Shown piece after piece: positions 51,151 to 59,622 of a stretch of 64,000 bases of DNA. The notes under the pieces were generated by a model that did not search any database, was not told the origin of the DNA, and was given only the letters and a program-made list of their open reading frames with translations. The position numbers and the translations under genes are program-made. Source of the DNA: Lysobacter sp. K5869 (GTDB lineage: Bacteria; Pseudomonadota; Gammaproteobacteria; Xanthomonadales; Xanthomonadaceae); assembly GCF_018847975.1 (NCBI RefSeq), contig NZ_CP072597.1:3325001-3389000 (forward strand), written 5' to 3'. Positions within the stretch are counted from its first letter, which is position 1. Every line of letters starts with the position of its first letter.

Positions 51151-51582
51151 ATGGGTGACGCGTGGACGACGGGAAAGCGGGCGTGCGCTGCGGCGGTCGT
51201 CGCGATCGCGGTCGCACATCCCGAAGCCAGGGCCTCGGATTTTGCCAGCCTCTTCTACGCCATCGTGGTCGCCTTCTACCTCGGCTTCGCGGTGATCTAT
51301 GCGTTGACCTGGTTTCTGGCGCGATTGATCCCGTCGCGCCCGTGGCGGCTGCTGCCGCATGCGCTGGTGTTGGCGACAATGTTCGCGCCCTCCGGGCGGG
51401 AGTGGTATCCGGCCGCGGTAATGATGGTCTTGGACGAGCAACGCCGGACGATCTGCCTGTTGAGCATCGGCGCGAGCGCGCTGATCGTCTGGCTGGTGCT
51501 GTGGGCGATGACCGGCCCGGCGAGCGACCGACTGGGGTTGCGGGGCGCAGCGGCCGACGAGGAAAAACCCGGCGGGGGTTGA
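51151..51582 (+). CDS. Small membrane protein of unknown function
   Basis: A 143-residue protein with at least three hydrophobic segments: a probable signal or first helix (CAAAVVAIAVAHPEARA), FYAIVVAFYLGFAVIYALTWFL, and LSIGASALIVWLVLWAMTG. The first segment looks like a signal peptide ending in ARAS. I do not recognise a family. The start ATG at 51151 has GGGAGGCGGG directly upstream, a strong ribosome site. It is divergent from the RidA gene and upstream of fumarase on the same strand, with 143 bases between. An ordinary small inner-membrane protein is most likely. Confidence 0.6.
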   Translation: MGDAWTTGKRACAAAVVAIAVAHPEARASDFASLFYAIVVAFYLGFAVIYALTWFLARLIPSRPWRLLPHALVLATMFAPSGREWYPAAVMMVLDEQRRTICLLSIGASALIVWLVLWAMTGPASDRLGLRGAAADEEKPGGG

Positions 51583-51687
51583 GCAGATCGCGTGAGCGCG
51601 AGCCTTGGCTTTAGCCGCTGCAACGCGGCCGGCGCCTTCCCGATCAACAAGTTAGCGCCATCGTGGGGCAGCGGCCGGCCAGCCGGG

Positions 51688-51693
51688 TAGAAT
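51688..51693 (+). promoter_or_regulatory. -10-like box (TAGAAT) of the fumarase gene
   Basis: TAGAAT lies 32 bases before GTG 51726. Its position inside the upper part of the longer frame supports the later start. No clear -35. Confidence 0.4.
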
Positions 51694-51725
51694 GGACGCC
51701 CCCACCGCCAGCCTTTACGCCCGCC

Positions 51726-53294
51726 GTGACCGCAACTCCGTCTTCGGCCGCCTCGCGCGGCCCCGTCGTCATCCGCCAGGACGACCTGATCCAGTCCGTC
51801 GCCGACGGCCTGCAGTACATCAGCTACTACCACCCGGTCGACTACATCAAGAACCTCGCCGCCGCTTACGAGCGCGAGGAGTCGCCGGCGGCCAAGGACG
51901 CCATCGCCCAGATCCTGATCAACTCGCGCATGTGCGCCGAGGGCCACCGGCCGATCTGCCAGGACACCGGCATCGTCACCGTGTTCTTGGAAATCGGCAT
52001 GGACGTGCGCTGGAGCGGTGCCGATGGAGGCAGCGCGACCATGGGCGTGGAGGACATGGTCAACGAAGGCGTGCGCCGCGCCTACAACCACCCCGACAAC
52101 AAGCTGCGCGCCAGCGTGCTGGCCGATCCGGCCGGCAAGCGCGCCAACACGAAAGACAACACGCCCGCGGTCGTCAACGTCAAGGTCGTGCCGGGCAATA
52201 CCGTGGACGTGATCGTCGCGGCCAAGGGCGGCGGTTCGGAAGCGAAGTCGAAGTTCGCCATGCTCAACCCGTCCGATTCCATCGTCGACTGGGTGCTCAA
52301 GACCGTGCCGACCATGGGCGCGGGCTGGTGCCCGCCGGGCATGCTCGGCATCGGCATCGGCGGCACCGCCGAGAAGGCGATGCTGCTGGCCAAGGAATCG
52401 TTGATGGAGCCCATCGACATCACCGACCTGCAAGCGCGCGGCCCGAGCAATCGCGCCGAAGAGCTGCGCCTGGAGCTGTACGAGAAGGTCAACGCGCTCG
52501 GCATCGGCGCGCAGGGCCTGGGCGGCCTGACCACGGTGCTCGACATCAAGGTCAAGGATTACCCGACCCACGCGGCCAACCTGCCGGTGGCGATGATCCC
52601 GAACTGCGCCGCCACCCGCCATGCGCATTTCACCCTCGACGGCAGCGGCCCGGTCATGCTCGACCCGCCGTCGCTGGAAGATTGGCCGAAGCTGACCTAC
52701 GACTCGTCCAAGGGCCGCCGCGTCGATCTCGACACCGTCACCGCCGAGGATGTCGCCAGCTGGAAGCCCGGCGAAGTGCTGCTGCTCAACGGCAAGCTGC
52801 TGACCGGCCGCGACGCCGCGCACAAGCGCATCGTCGACATGCTCAACAAGGGCGAGCCGCTGCCGGTCGACTTCAAGGGCCGCTTCATCTATTACGTCGG
52901 CCCGGTCGATCCGGTGCGCGACGAAGTCGTCGGCCCGGCCGGCCCGACCACGGCCACGCGCATGGACAAGTTCACCGAACAGGTGCTGGCGCAGACCGGC
53001 CTGCTCGGCATGGTCGGCAAGGCCGAACGCGGCCCGACCGCGATCGAGGCGATCCAGAAGCACAAGTCGGTCTACCTGATGGCGGTGGGCGGCGCGGCGT
53101 ATCTGGTGTCGAAGGCGATCAAGGCCTCGCGCGTGGTCGGCTTCGCCGACCTCGGCATGGAAGCGATCTACGAATTCACCGTGCAGGACATGCCGGTGAC
53201 GGTCGCGGTCGACAGCGCCGGCGAGTCGGTGCACAAGACCGGCCCGAAGGAATGGCAGTCGCGGATCGGCAAGATTCCGGTCGTGGTCGAGTAA
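51726..53294 (+). CDS. Fumarate hydratase, class I (Fe-S)
   Basis: A 522-residue TCA-cycle enzyme of the iron-sulfur class I type. The N-terminal half has DLIQSVADGLQYISYYHPVD and SRMCAEGHRPICQDTGIVTV with two cluster Cys. MVVGNTV-like segments are replaced by PGNTVDVIVAAKGGGSEAKS. GWCPPGMLGIGIGGTAEKAM has the next Cys. The C-terminal half has GRDAAHKRIVDMLNKGEPLP. Start choice: GTG 51726 follows a -10-like box; the upstream GTG at 51663 would give an unusual extension with Pro-rich sequence. Converts fumarate and malate in the cytoplasm. Confidence 0.93.
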   Translation: MTATPSSAASRGPVVIRQDDLIQSVADGLQYISYYHPVDYIKNLAAAYEREESPAAKDAIAQILINSRMCAEGHRPICQDTGIVTVFLEIGMDVRWSGADGGSATMGVEDMVNEGVRRAYNHPDNKLRASVLADPAGKRANTKDNTPAVVNVKVVPGNTVDVIVAAKGGGSEAKSKFAMLNPSDSIVDWVLKTVPTMGAGWCPPGMLGIGIGGTAEKAMLLAKESLMEPIDITDLQARGPSNRAEELRLELYEKVNALGIGAQGLGGLTTVLDIKVKDYPTHAANLPVAMIPNCAATRHAHFTLDGSGPVMLDPPSLEDWPKLTYDSSKGRRVDLDTVTAEDVASWKPGEVLLLNGKLLTGRDAAHKRIVDMLNKGEPLPVDFKGRFIYYVGPVDPVRDEVVGPAGPTTATRMDKFTEQVLAQTGLLGMVGKAERGPTAIEAIQKHKSVYLMAVGGAAYLVSKAIKASRVVGFADLGMEAIYEFTVQDMPVTVAVDSAGESVHKTGPKEWQSRIGKIPVVVE

Positions 53295-53361
53295 GCCCGG
53301 CCACCGTGCGATACCCCCGACGCCCGGCACCCGCCGGGCGTCGTCGTTTCCGCGCGGCGTT

Positions 53362-53493
53362 CGTAGGAGCGGCGTGAGCCGCGACCGGAGCATCGCAACT
53401 GCGTCGAACGTTTCGCCGTAGCTGCGGATTCGCGGTCGCAGCTTGCGCAGCTCCTACATGGGCTACCTGTAGGAGCTGCGCAAGCTGCGACCA
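53362..53493. repeat. Cluster of three GTAG-headed REP units, two subtypes
   Basis: One GCGGCGTGAGCCGCGACC unit (53362-53387), then two GCTGCGCAAGCTGCGACC units in opposite orientation (53431-53458 and 53468-53493) that form a hairpin. The second subtype differs by paired changes that keep the stem. Confidence 0.8.
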
Positions 53494-53534
53494 CGCCAAC
53501 ACAACCACCGCGCAAGCTCGACCCGCCCCCGCAC

Positions 53535-54509
53535 CTACAACTTCTTCACCAACTGCCCCAACAGCTTCTTCGTCGCCGGCCGGGTCAAATACTCCTTCGC
53601 CAACGTCTCCAACGCGAGCACGTTGGTCTCGCTGGTATCGTCCAGATCGTCCAACCCCACCAGCAGCTCCGCCTGCATCCGGTAATACCCGTCGCCGACC
53701 AATTGCCGGGCGATGTAATCCACCGAATCGGTATTGCCGTCGAACAGCACGTCGATGATCGGCACCGCCCACTCCAGCGCGCCCCAACTGCGCGCCGATT
53801 GCAGATCGATGCTGCGCGTGCGCTCGCCGGTGCCGACCGACAGCACCACCAGATCGCGGCTGTTGTCGACCCGCGCGTCCTTGCGCAGCGCCTCGGCGAT
53901 CGCGCAGGCGGTGGGATTGTTGGCGACCACGCCGCCGTCGATCAGCGCGCAGTCCTTGTCCTCGACCCGCATCGGATGCGCCGGAAAATACGTCGGCGCG
54001 GCGGTGGACGCGCGGCAGACTTCCCACACCGGCAGATCGCGGTGCTTGGGATCGAAACTCTTGAAGATCACCGGCGTGCGCGAAATCGTGTCGTAGCTGG
54101 TCACCAGCACCGGCCGCTTGAGCTGGCCCAGCGTGGTCTTGCCGAACACCCGGCGCAGCACCTGCTCGATGCCCAGGCCGTCGTAGCGCGGCGCCGACAT
54201 GCCGTCGCTGATCAAGCGATTGGCGCGCGACCACAGCCGCCCGGCGAGGTTGGGAAAAATCGTGTGGCGCTGATCGCGGTACAACTGCGCCAGCGTATCG
54301 GGGGTGAAGCCGGCGGCGAGCCCGCAGGCGACCAGCGCGCCGGTCGAGCTGCCGGCGAGCAGATCGAAATTGTCGAGCAGGCCGGTCTTGCTCCCGGCCG
54401 GGGTCTTTCCCGCTTTCGCCAGCGCGCTTTCCACGCCGGCCAGCCAATGGCAACTCACCAGCCCGCGGATGCCTCCGCCGTCCAGCGAGAGGATGCGCCG
54501 CATCTTCAT
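53535..54509 (-). CDS. Patatin-like phospholipase
   Basis: A 324-residue lipid acyl hydrolase. The motifs are RILSLDGGGIRGLVSCHWL (oxyanion hole GGGIRG), FDLLAGSSTGALVACGL (GxSxG nucleophile elbow) and DCALIDGGVVANNPTACAIA (DGG with the catalytic Asp). The protein has no signal peptide and starts immediately before the oxyanion motif, as in cytoplasmic CapV- or plant-patatin-like enzymes. No CBASS cyclase or other defence gene lies beside it, so a simple lipase is the default. The start at 54509 has GGAG seven bases upstream. Its neighbour is another phospholipase (pldA). Confidence 0.9.
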   Translation of the reverse strand: MKMRRILSLDGGGIRGLVSCHWLAGVESALAKAGKTPAGSKTGLLDNFDLLAGSSTGALVACGLAAGFTPDTLAQLYRDQRHTIFPNLAGRLWSRANRLISDGMSAPRYDGLGIEQVLRRVFGKTTLGQLKRPVLVTSYDTISRTPVIFKSFDPKHRDLPVWEVCRASTAAPTYFPAHPMRVEDKDCALIDGGVVANNPTACAIAEALRKDARVDNSRDLVVLSVGTGERTRSIDLQSARSWGALEWAVPIIDVLFDGNTDSVDYIARQLVGDGYYRMQAELLVGLDDLDDTSETNVLALETLAKEYLTRPATKKLLGQLVKKL

Positions 54510-54616
54510 CGGGGTCTCCGTTCGAGCGGGCCAGGGTAGCGCGGGCGCCGCGCGGGCCACGGCGGACGGCGTCGCAGTTTGCGGGTTCGAGTTCGCCGGC
54601 AGTTGCGCGCGCTACC

Positions 54617-54713
54617 TGTAGGAGCGGCGCGAGCCGCGACCGCGGCAACGCAGCTACGACGAAAATTACGGCGTGGTTGCGTTGCCGCGGTCGCGGCTCG
54701 CGCCGCTCCTACA
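54617..54713. repeat. REP pair: perfect 36-bp inverted repeat
   Basis: Arms 54617-54652 and 54678-54713 are exact complements over 36 bases, with 25 bases between. The sequence is very close to the pair at 25766. It begins seven bases after the pldA stop codon. Confidence 0.85.
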
Positions 54714-54719
54714 AGGGCT

Positions 54720-55877
54720 TCAGTACCACTCGAGCAAGGAAATGCCCAAGCCGATGTAGGTGGCCTTGTGGTTGTAATCGATCAGGCTCTCGCCGTAACC
54801 GTCGAAGATCTGCAGATGTCCGCGCAGCTGATTGTGGATCGGAAACCCCCAATCGAACTGCAGCGCCCCGTGCGAACGGTCGCCGCCGCGCAGCGAATGC
54901 CGCGCCATCAGCGAGAACTCGTGGCCGCCGCGGCGATGGACCAAGGTCAGATCGCCCCGGCCCATGTAATCCTCGATGTCGGGATTGTCGTCGTCGTTGC
55001 CGTCGGAGATGCGGTACCACGGCCGCAGCATCAGCGCCCAGTTCTCGCGGTCCAGGCCGATGTTGAACATCACCCGGTTCCAACTGCGCGAGAACGGATC
55101 GGCGCGGCCGTTGGACTGATGGTTGAGCCCGACCGCGAACATGCGGCCCTTCCAATCGCCGATGCGGTAATTGTTGCGGAACACCAGCAACACTTCCGGC
55201 TCGTAATTGGTCTCGCGGAACGGACGCGAATCCTCGCCGTTGTAGACCTGCCAGCGCGAGGACTGGGTGTAGCCCATCCAAATGTCGCCGTTGTCGCCGA
55301 ACAGATTCTCCACCGCCTTGGTCTTGAAGCTGATCTGGAACTTGGCCTCGACCTTGTCCAGCGACTGCGGCTCGGCGACCGTGTTGCGCGGATTGGGCGA
55401 GTGCGGCCGCACGTTCGGCGAATCGTTCCAGAACACCGGAAACAGGTACACCGGCTTGTAGGCGCGGAAATTGAACAGGCCGAGCTTGGAATCCTTGGCC
55501 AGCTCCCAGCGGCTGTCGAGCAGGCCGCCCTTGCCGGCGTTGGCGATGGCGTCGTTCAACGGCGCGTCGTGCGCGAACACGCTGCCGGCGGCGGCCTGCC
55601 GCGCGCGTTCGACCACGCCGGCCTTGGGCTTGCCGGCCAACTCGTCGCTGAGCTCCAGGTTCTGCTGGATCGCCTTGGCTTCCTTGGCCGCGATGTCGGC
55701 CTGACGCACGTCGCCGCCCTGGCGGCCGAGCGCGGCGTCGTAGCAGGCCAAACGGTCGGCGTCGACGGCGATCGCCAGACAGGCTTCGGGTGTGGCGGCT
55801 TTCGCCGCGGTCTGCGCGGCCGCCAGCCACGGCGTGGCGGCGAGCGCGGTCAACAGCAAGGTGCGGGCGTAGGGCAT
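54720..55877 (-). CDS. pldA: Outer-membrane phospholipase A (OMPLA)
   Basis: A 385-residue protein with signal peptide (LLLTALAATPWLAAAQ). An N-terminal extension of about 110 residues with a conserved ACLAIAVDADRLACYDAALG is followed by a 12-strand barrel domain. The catalytic centre is seen as VGLNHQSNGRADPFS (His and Ser) with the third residue Asn in RISDGNDDDNPDIEDY. Outer-membrane phospholipase A hydrolyses acyl chains of misplaced phospholipids, needs calcium and dimerises. The protein ends in an aromatic residue (LLEWY) as usual for outer-membrane proteins. It lies upstream of the patatin-like gene on the same strand, with a REP pair between. Confidence 0.92.
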   Translation of the reverse strand: MPYARTLLLTALAATPWLAAAQTAAKAATPEACLAIAVDADRLACYDAALGRQGGDVRQADIAAKEAKAIQQNLELSDELAGKPKAGVVERARQAAAGSVFAHDAPLNDAIANAGKGGLLDSRWELAKDSKLGLFNFRAYKPVYLFPVFWNDSPNVRPHSPNPRNTVAEPQSLDKVEAKFQISFKTKAVENLFGDNGDIWMGYTQSSRWQVYNGEDSRPFRETNYEPEVLLVFRNNYRIGDWKGRMFAVGLNHQSNGRADPFSRSWNRVMFNIGLDRENWALMLRPWYRISDGNDDDNPDIEDYMGRGDLTLVHRRGGHEFSLMARHSLRGGDRSHGALQFDWGFPIHNQLRGHLQIFDGYGESLIDYNHKATYIGLGISLLEWY

Positions 55878-56023
55878 GGCGGAGTCCTGCGTCGGGGGCG
55901 CGTCCGTCGAACGAAGGCGCGGGACGGCAGCGGCACGGGCGGCTGCGCGAAGCGCCGCAGTCTTGCATCGCGGCGCGAATGGAGTGTGAACCTCGCGTGG
56001 CTCGGCGGTCCGGCCGCGCGGTC

Positions 56024-56509
56024 TCAGAAGAACCACGCGACCGCGAACACGCCGACCATCGCGAACGCGAGCCCGAGCTTGAACACCGTGCCCACGACGA
56101 TGCCGACCCAGGTGCCGATGCCGACCTTGGTCGCTTGATCGAGCTGGCGGGTGTGGATCCATTCGCCGATCAGCGCGCCGAGGAACGGGCCGACGAACAC
56201 GCCGATCAGGCCGAAGGCGAGGCCGGCGAAGGTGCCGATCACCGAGCCGACGATCGCCAGCTTGCTCGCTCCGACCCGTTTGGCCCCCATCGCCGTGGCG
56301 GCGAAGTCCACCACCATCGACAGCACGGTCAGCACGGCCAGGACCACGAGGGTGATCCAACCGACTTTCTCGAATCCGGACACCCAGGCCGCGAGCATCA
56401 TCCCGCCGAACACCAGCGGCAGGCCGGGCAGCGCCGGCAGTATCGTTCCGACGATTCCGAGGATCACCAGCACCGCGGCCAAGATGTAATAAAACGTGTC
56501 CAGATTCAT
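56024..56509 (-). CDS. DUF456 family membrane protein
   Basis: A 161-residue integral membrane protein with about four helices and Gly-rich stretches: YYILAAVLVILGIVGTILPA at the start, then GLAFGLIGVFVGPFLGALIG (glycine-zipper-like) and a C-terminal helix. The pattern matches DUF456, whose function is unknown. ATG at 56509 has GGGAGAAAGC upstream. The gene is divergent from the cold-shock gene and 146 bases upstream of pldA on the same strand, so it could be the first gene of a unit with pldA. Confidence 0.85.
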   Translation of the reverse strand: MNLDTFYYILAAVLVILGIVGTILPALPGLPLVFGGMMLAAWVSGFEKVGWITLVVLAVLTVLSMVVDFAATAMGAKRVGASKLAIVGSVIGTFAGLAFGLIGVFVGPFLGALIGEWIHTRQLDQATKVGIGTWVGIVVGTVFKLGLAFAMVGVFAVAWFF

Positions 56510-56724
56510 GCTTTCTCCCTGTCCGGACGGGCGGTCCGCAGTGGTTTGCATTTTGGCCGATGTCGGGGTACGTTGCGGGCGCTGCGTTTGCCAAGGGTCA
56601 CCGTGAATCGTGGCCCGATGCGGTTGATCCACCGATCCGCTACATCGTTGCACCTCGCTTCCTCCTTGCAACCAGCACGCGCTAGTTCGCGCTAACAACA
56701 CCACGTTTCAAGGAGAGAGTCGCG

Positions 56725-56937
56725 ATGTCCGGTAATAAAGAGATCGGAACCGTCAAGTGGTTCAACGACGCCAAGGGTTTTGGCTTCATCAGCCGCGAAA
56801 ATGGCGAGGATGTGTTCGTGCATTTCCGCGCGATCCAGACCCAGGGCTTCAAGAGCCTGAAGGAAGGGCAGAAGGTATCGTTCACCGTCGTCCAGGGCCA
56901 GAAGGGCCTGCAGGCCGACGCGGTCGAACCGATGTAA
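56725..56937 (+). CDS. Cold-shock protein (CspA family)
   Basis: A 70-residue single cold-shock domain protein. RNA-binding motifs are intact: [15 protein letters not shown] (RNP1 KGFGFI) and DVFVHF (RNP2). It binds single-stranded RNA or DNA and melts RNA structures. The ribosome site AAGGAGAG is strong. A leader of about 200 bases separates it from the divergent DUF456 gene and could form the temperature-sensing structure seen in csp mRNAs, but I cannot show it. It ends with an intrinsic terminator. Confidence 0.95.
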   Translation: MSGNKEIGTVKWFNDAKGFGFISRENGEDVFVHFRAIQTQGFKSLKEGQKVSFTVVQGQKGLQADAVEPM

Positions 56938-56985
56938 TTCGCGTCAGGCTTTATGTTGCGGCGCCGCATATCCGGGCGGCCGCGA

Positions 56986-57017
56986 AGAAAAACCCGGCTC
57001 AGGCCGGGTTTTTCTTT
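56986..57017 (+). terminator. Intrinsic terminator of the cold-shock gene
   Basis: Perfect 11-bp arms AAAAACCCGGC (56988-56998) and GCCGGGTTTTT (57003-57013) with a TCAG loop and T-run. Confidence 0.9.
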
Positions 57018-57454
57018 ACGTATACTTTCGATGGGTATCACAAATACGTTTTTCCGCGCGGCGCCGGTACCGATCCGGTCATGCGTCGATGCGCGCCGCC
57101 GTTCGCCGTGAGCGATGCGACGACCCGGCAAGAACGCCTCCGCGCCGCCATCGCGAAACCGACGCGGCGCGAGGACCGTCCTGGTCCCCGCGCGCGCCGC
57201 GACGGCCGTCCCTGGCCGCCCGCACGTCCGTGTGCCGGCCTCGCGATCCCGGCGACCCGTCCCGCCGCGCGCCGGTCACGCCGCGCGCCGCTCCGGGCGC
57301 GCCGAGCCTGCCGTCGAAGACGCGCGCGGGCCTCGTTCCCGCGCCGCCTTCGCCGCCGTCCTGGCGGACCTCGCGCCTCCCGCGCCGGCTCTGATGTCTT
57401 TCAACGCGCCGAGCGCGCGAGCGGGGTTGCGGCGCGCCGAAAAAAAAGACCCGC
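57018..57454. other. Non-coding stretch of about 440 bases
   Basis: It starts with an AT-rich pocket (TATACTTTCGATGGGTATCA at about 57020) and becomes very GC-rich. Open frames exist in several phases, but none has protein-like composition or a start site. I see no gene. Confidence 0.5.
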
Positions 57455-57485
57455 AAAAAAAAACGGCCCGCGCGAGGCGGGCCGT
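57455..57485 (-). terminator. Intrinsic terminator of the M35 peptidase gene
   Basis: Arms ACGGCCCGC (57463-57471) and GCGGGCCGT (57477-57485), followed on the minus strand by nine T (57463-57455). A second T-run follows. Confidence 0.88.
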
Positions 57486-57540
57486 CGTCGGCGTCGGCGC
57501 GGCGTTCGCCGCGTGCGCCGGATCGGTTCTGAAGCGACGC

Positions 57541-58650
57541 TCAGTTCTGGAACGGGGTGTTCTCGGCGAAGTACTCGTGGTTGTCGGCGTTGTCGAGCGC
57601 GTTGGTCGGGTTGCTCGTCGCCAGGCTCTTGGCCGCGGACTGGCCGTAGGCGTGATCGTCGGTGCCGGCCACGACGGTGAAGTGGCTCATCTCGTGCACC
57701 AGCGTGCCGGCCTTGGAGTCGGTGCCGGTCAGCGGCGCGTTCCAGAACGCGTTGCACACGTAGATCTGGTACGGCTGGTTCGCATACACGTAGGCGTAAG
57801 CGCTGCTGGTGCAGCCGCAGTTGATGGTGATCTGGCCGCTGTTCTGATCCAGCGCGGTGTCGATCGCCTGGAAGTGCGAGCGCGCGGTCGAGTAGCGGCT
57901 GGAGGTGTAGGCGCCGAACCAGGTGGTGTAGCGCGGGCCGACGGTGCCGCCGTTGAGATAGCCCTTGGCGTTTTCGGCGTAGGCGCGCGCCTGCACCACG
58001 GCCTGACCGGCGCTGCTGGTGCGCGAGGTGGTGCAGCCGACGTAGTTGACGCCGTTGACCACCGCGGTCGCGCCGGCGTCGGGCTTCTTGGCCGCGGCGA
58101 GCTTGGCGCCGCCGAGTTGGTCGATGCCGTCCACCCACAGCTGCAGCGGCGCGCTCTGCGCGCTCATCGGCAGGCCGTTGGCCTGATGCAGCATGACCCG
58201 GTCGGAGGTCGAAGCGTGCTGCAGCGGCGCGCGGAAGGTCACCACGTACTGGCCGGTGCGCGAGAGGTCGTAGCCCGAGGACAGATCGACGGTGCGGCGA
58301 TAGGTTTCGCCCGGCTGCAGGATCGCGAAGTCCGCCGCGCTCGGCAGGCCGCGCTTGACCATCTTGCCTTCGTACGCGACCGGCTCGCCGTTGTAGCTGA
58401 TCGAGAACAGCTTGGCGTCGAACTCGTCCGACGGCAGCTGCCACTTCGGCAGGCGCACGGCCTTCTTGCCGGTGTTGGTGATGCTGATCTCCACCGCGCC
58501 GAGGAAATCGTCGGCGCCGCCGGTGGCGGCAACGATGCCGACGCGCAGCGGATTGTTCTGTCCGGCCGACGGCGGCGTGGCGACGGCGGCGGCGATCGCG
58601 CCGGACAGCACGGCGCCCACGGAAACCACATGCACGAAGCGAAGTTTCAT
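57541..58650 (-). CDS. Secreted M35 metalloendopeptidase (deuterolysin / peptidyl-Lys type)
   Basis: A 369-residue exported protease. Signal peptide about residues 1-26. Residues about 30-180 form a beta-rich propeptide-like domain (PLRVGIVAATGGADDFLGAV). The catalytic domain starts near 190 (VNYVGCTTSRTSSAGQAVVQ) and carries the aspzincin motif LVHEMSHFTVVAGTDDHAYG: H319, E320, H323 and D332 as third zinc ligand. Tyr in AYG and the final NADNHEYFAENTP fit Lys-N and Aeromonas AsaP1. It likely cleaves on the N-side of Lys, which is inferred. Start at 58650 with AGGAGA upstream. Single-gene unit. Confidence 0.92.
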   Translation of the reverse strand: MKLRFVHVVSVGAVLSGAIAAAVATPPSAGQNNPLRVGIVAATGGADDFLGAVEISITNTGKKAVRLPKWQLPSDEFDAKLFSISYNGEPVAYEGKMVKRGLPSAADFAILQPGETYRRTVDLSSGYDLSRTGQYVVTFRAPLQHASTSDRVMLHQANGLPMSAQSAPLQLWVDGIDQLGGAKLAAAKKPDAGATAVVNGVNYVGCTTSRTSSAGQAVVQARAYAENAKGYLNGGTVGPRYTTWFGAYTSSRYSTARSHFQAIDTALDQNSGQITINCGCTSSAYAYVYANQPYQIYVCNAFWNAPLTGTDSKAGTLVHEMSHFTVVAGTDDHAYGQSAAKSLATSNPTNALDNADNHEYFAENTPFQN

Positions 58651-58800
58651 TCCGATCTCCTGATCTTGCGATGACGAGGCCCGCGAAGCGGGGCGCAACG
58701 ACGCTAGCGCAGGCGACGGCCGACGCGCAGGGCGATTAGGGCAATAGTTCCGCCGCTAATCGTGATGACGGTGGTGGAGTTGAAACATCGCGGACACATA

Positions 58801-58831
58801 AAAAAACGGCCCGTGATGCGGGCCGTTTTTT
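58801..58831 (-). terminator. Intrinsic terminator (bidirectional) after the glycine-zipper lipoprotein gene
   Basis: Perfect 13-bp arms (58801-58813 and 58819-58831) with AAAAAACGG and CCGTTTTTT ends and a five-base loop. T-runs exist on both strands. Confidence 0.9.
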
Positions 58832-58871
58832 CTCGTTACATTGTTTCATCGCGCCCGACGGCGCGCGGCGG

Positions 58872-59378
58872 TCAGCGCACGTAGACGCGGCCGTTGGCGA
58901 CGCGCACGTAGGTGTTCTCGCGGATGCCGTCGAGGTTCTTCTGGGTGACGACCTGGGTGCGGCCGTCGTCCATGCGCACGTAGACGTTGTAGCTCGGCGC
59001 GCCGACCCGGTTCTGGATCGCGTTGCCGGCGACCGCGCCGGCGACCGCGCCGGCCACGGTGGCGGTGTTCTTGCGGCCGGTGCTGTCGGTGTGGTCGTCG
59101 GCGATCTTGCGGCCGGCGACGGCGCCGACCAAACCGCCGAGCACGGCGCCGGTGGCGCTGGGGGCGGTGCTCTGGGTGCTGATCTGTTCGATGCGGGTGA
59201 CCACGCCGCAGTCGTAGCAGCGGTTCTGGTCGCCGTAACCCGGCTGCGGCTGCTGCGGATAATTGTTGTAACCGCCGCCGCCATAACCGCCGCCGCCGTA
59301 ACCCGAGGTGGCGCAGCCGGCCAGGGCCAGCGAAGCCGCCGCGGCGACGCCCAGCAAACGGATGTTCTTGGTATTCAT
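58872..59378 (-). CDS. Glycine-zipper 2TM domain lipoprotein (SlyB-like)
   Basis: A 168-residue envelope lipoprotein with lipobox (ASLALAGC). A Gly/Tyr-rich stretch (GYGGGGYGGGGYNNYP) follows. Then two zipper helices, AVLGGLVGAVAGRKIAD and ATVAGAVAGAVAGNAIQNRV, which is the Rick_17kDa/glycine-zipper 2TM domain. The C-terminal VYVRMDDGRTQVVTQ is a small beta domain. These proteins sit in the outer membrane and are often stress-induced. The Cys pair CYDCG could form a disulfide. A second, larger protein of this group is at 62.5 kb. Confidence 0.9.
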   Translation of the reverse strand: MNTKNIRLLGVAAAASLALAGCATSGYGGGGYGGGGYNNYPQQPQPGYGDQNRCYDCGVVTRIEQISTQSTAPSATGAVLGGLVGAVAGRKIADDHTDSTGRKNTATVAGAVAGAVAGNAIQNRVGAPSYNVYVRMDDGRTQVVTQKNLDGIRENTYVRVANGRVYVR

Positions 59379-59563
59379 GGCAGGCTCCTGCGTGTATGCG
59401 ATGGGTAGTGGCGAACCGTCGCCACGCGCCTGCCAAGCTAAAAGCCGTCACGTGAACGGGTGTTCAATTCCGGTGCCGATCGGGCACAGGTTTGAGTGCA
59501 CGTTCAGCTAGCGCGACGCCGGGCCGCGGGCGACGCGGAATCGATGCGGCGGCGCCGCAAACG

Positions 59564-59597
59564 ACGACGGCGCGACCGCTGAGGGCCGCGCCGTCGT
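59564..59597 (-). terminator. Hairpin after the cytochrome c'-like gene
   Basis: Perfect 11-bp arms ACGACGGCGCG (59564-59574) and its complement (59587-59597). On the minus strand only a short CGTTTG follows, so the terminator is weak. Confidence 0.5.
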
Positions 59598-59622
59598 GGC
59601 GTCGCCGCGGTGCGCTGCGCGC

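Noticed and set aside
51663..51725. Longer fumarase start at GTG 51663
   Set aside because: It adds a Pro-rich extension not expected for the family and lies upstream of the -10-like box.
53535..54509. Patatin gene as part of a CBASS-type defence system
   Set aside because: No CD-NTase, sensor or ubiquitin-like gene is adjacent; the neighbours are fumarase and pldA.
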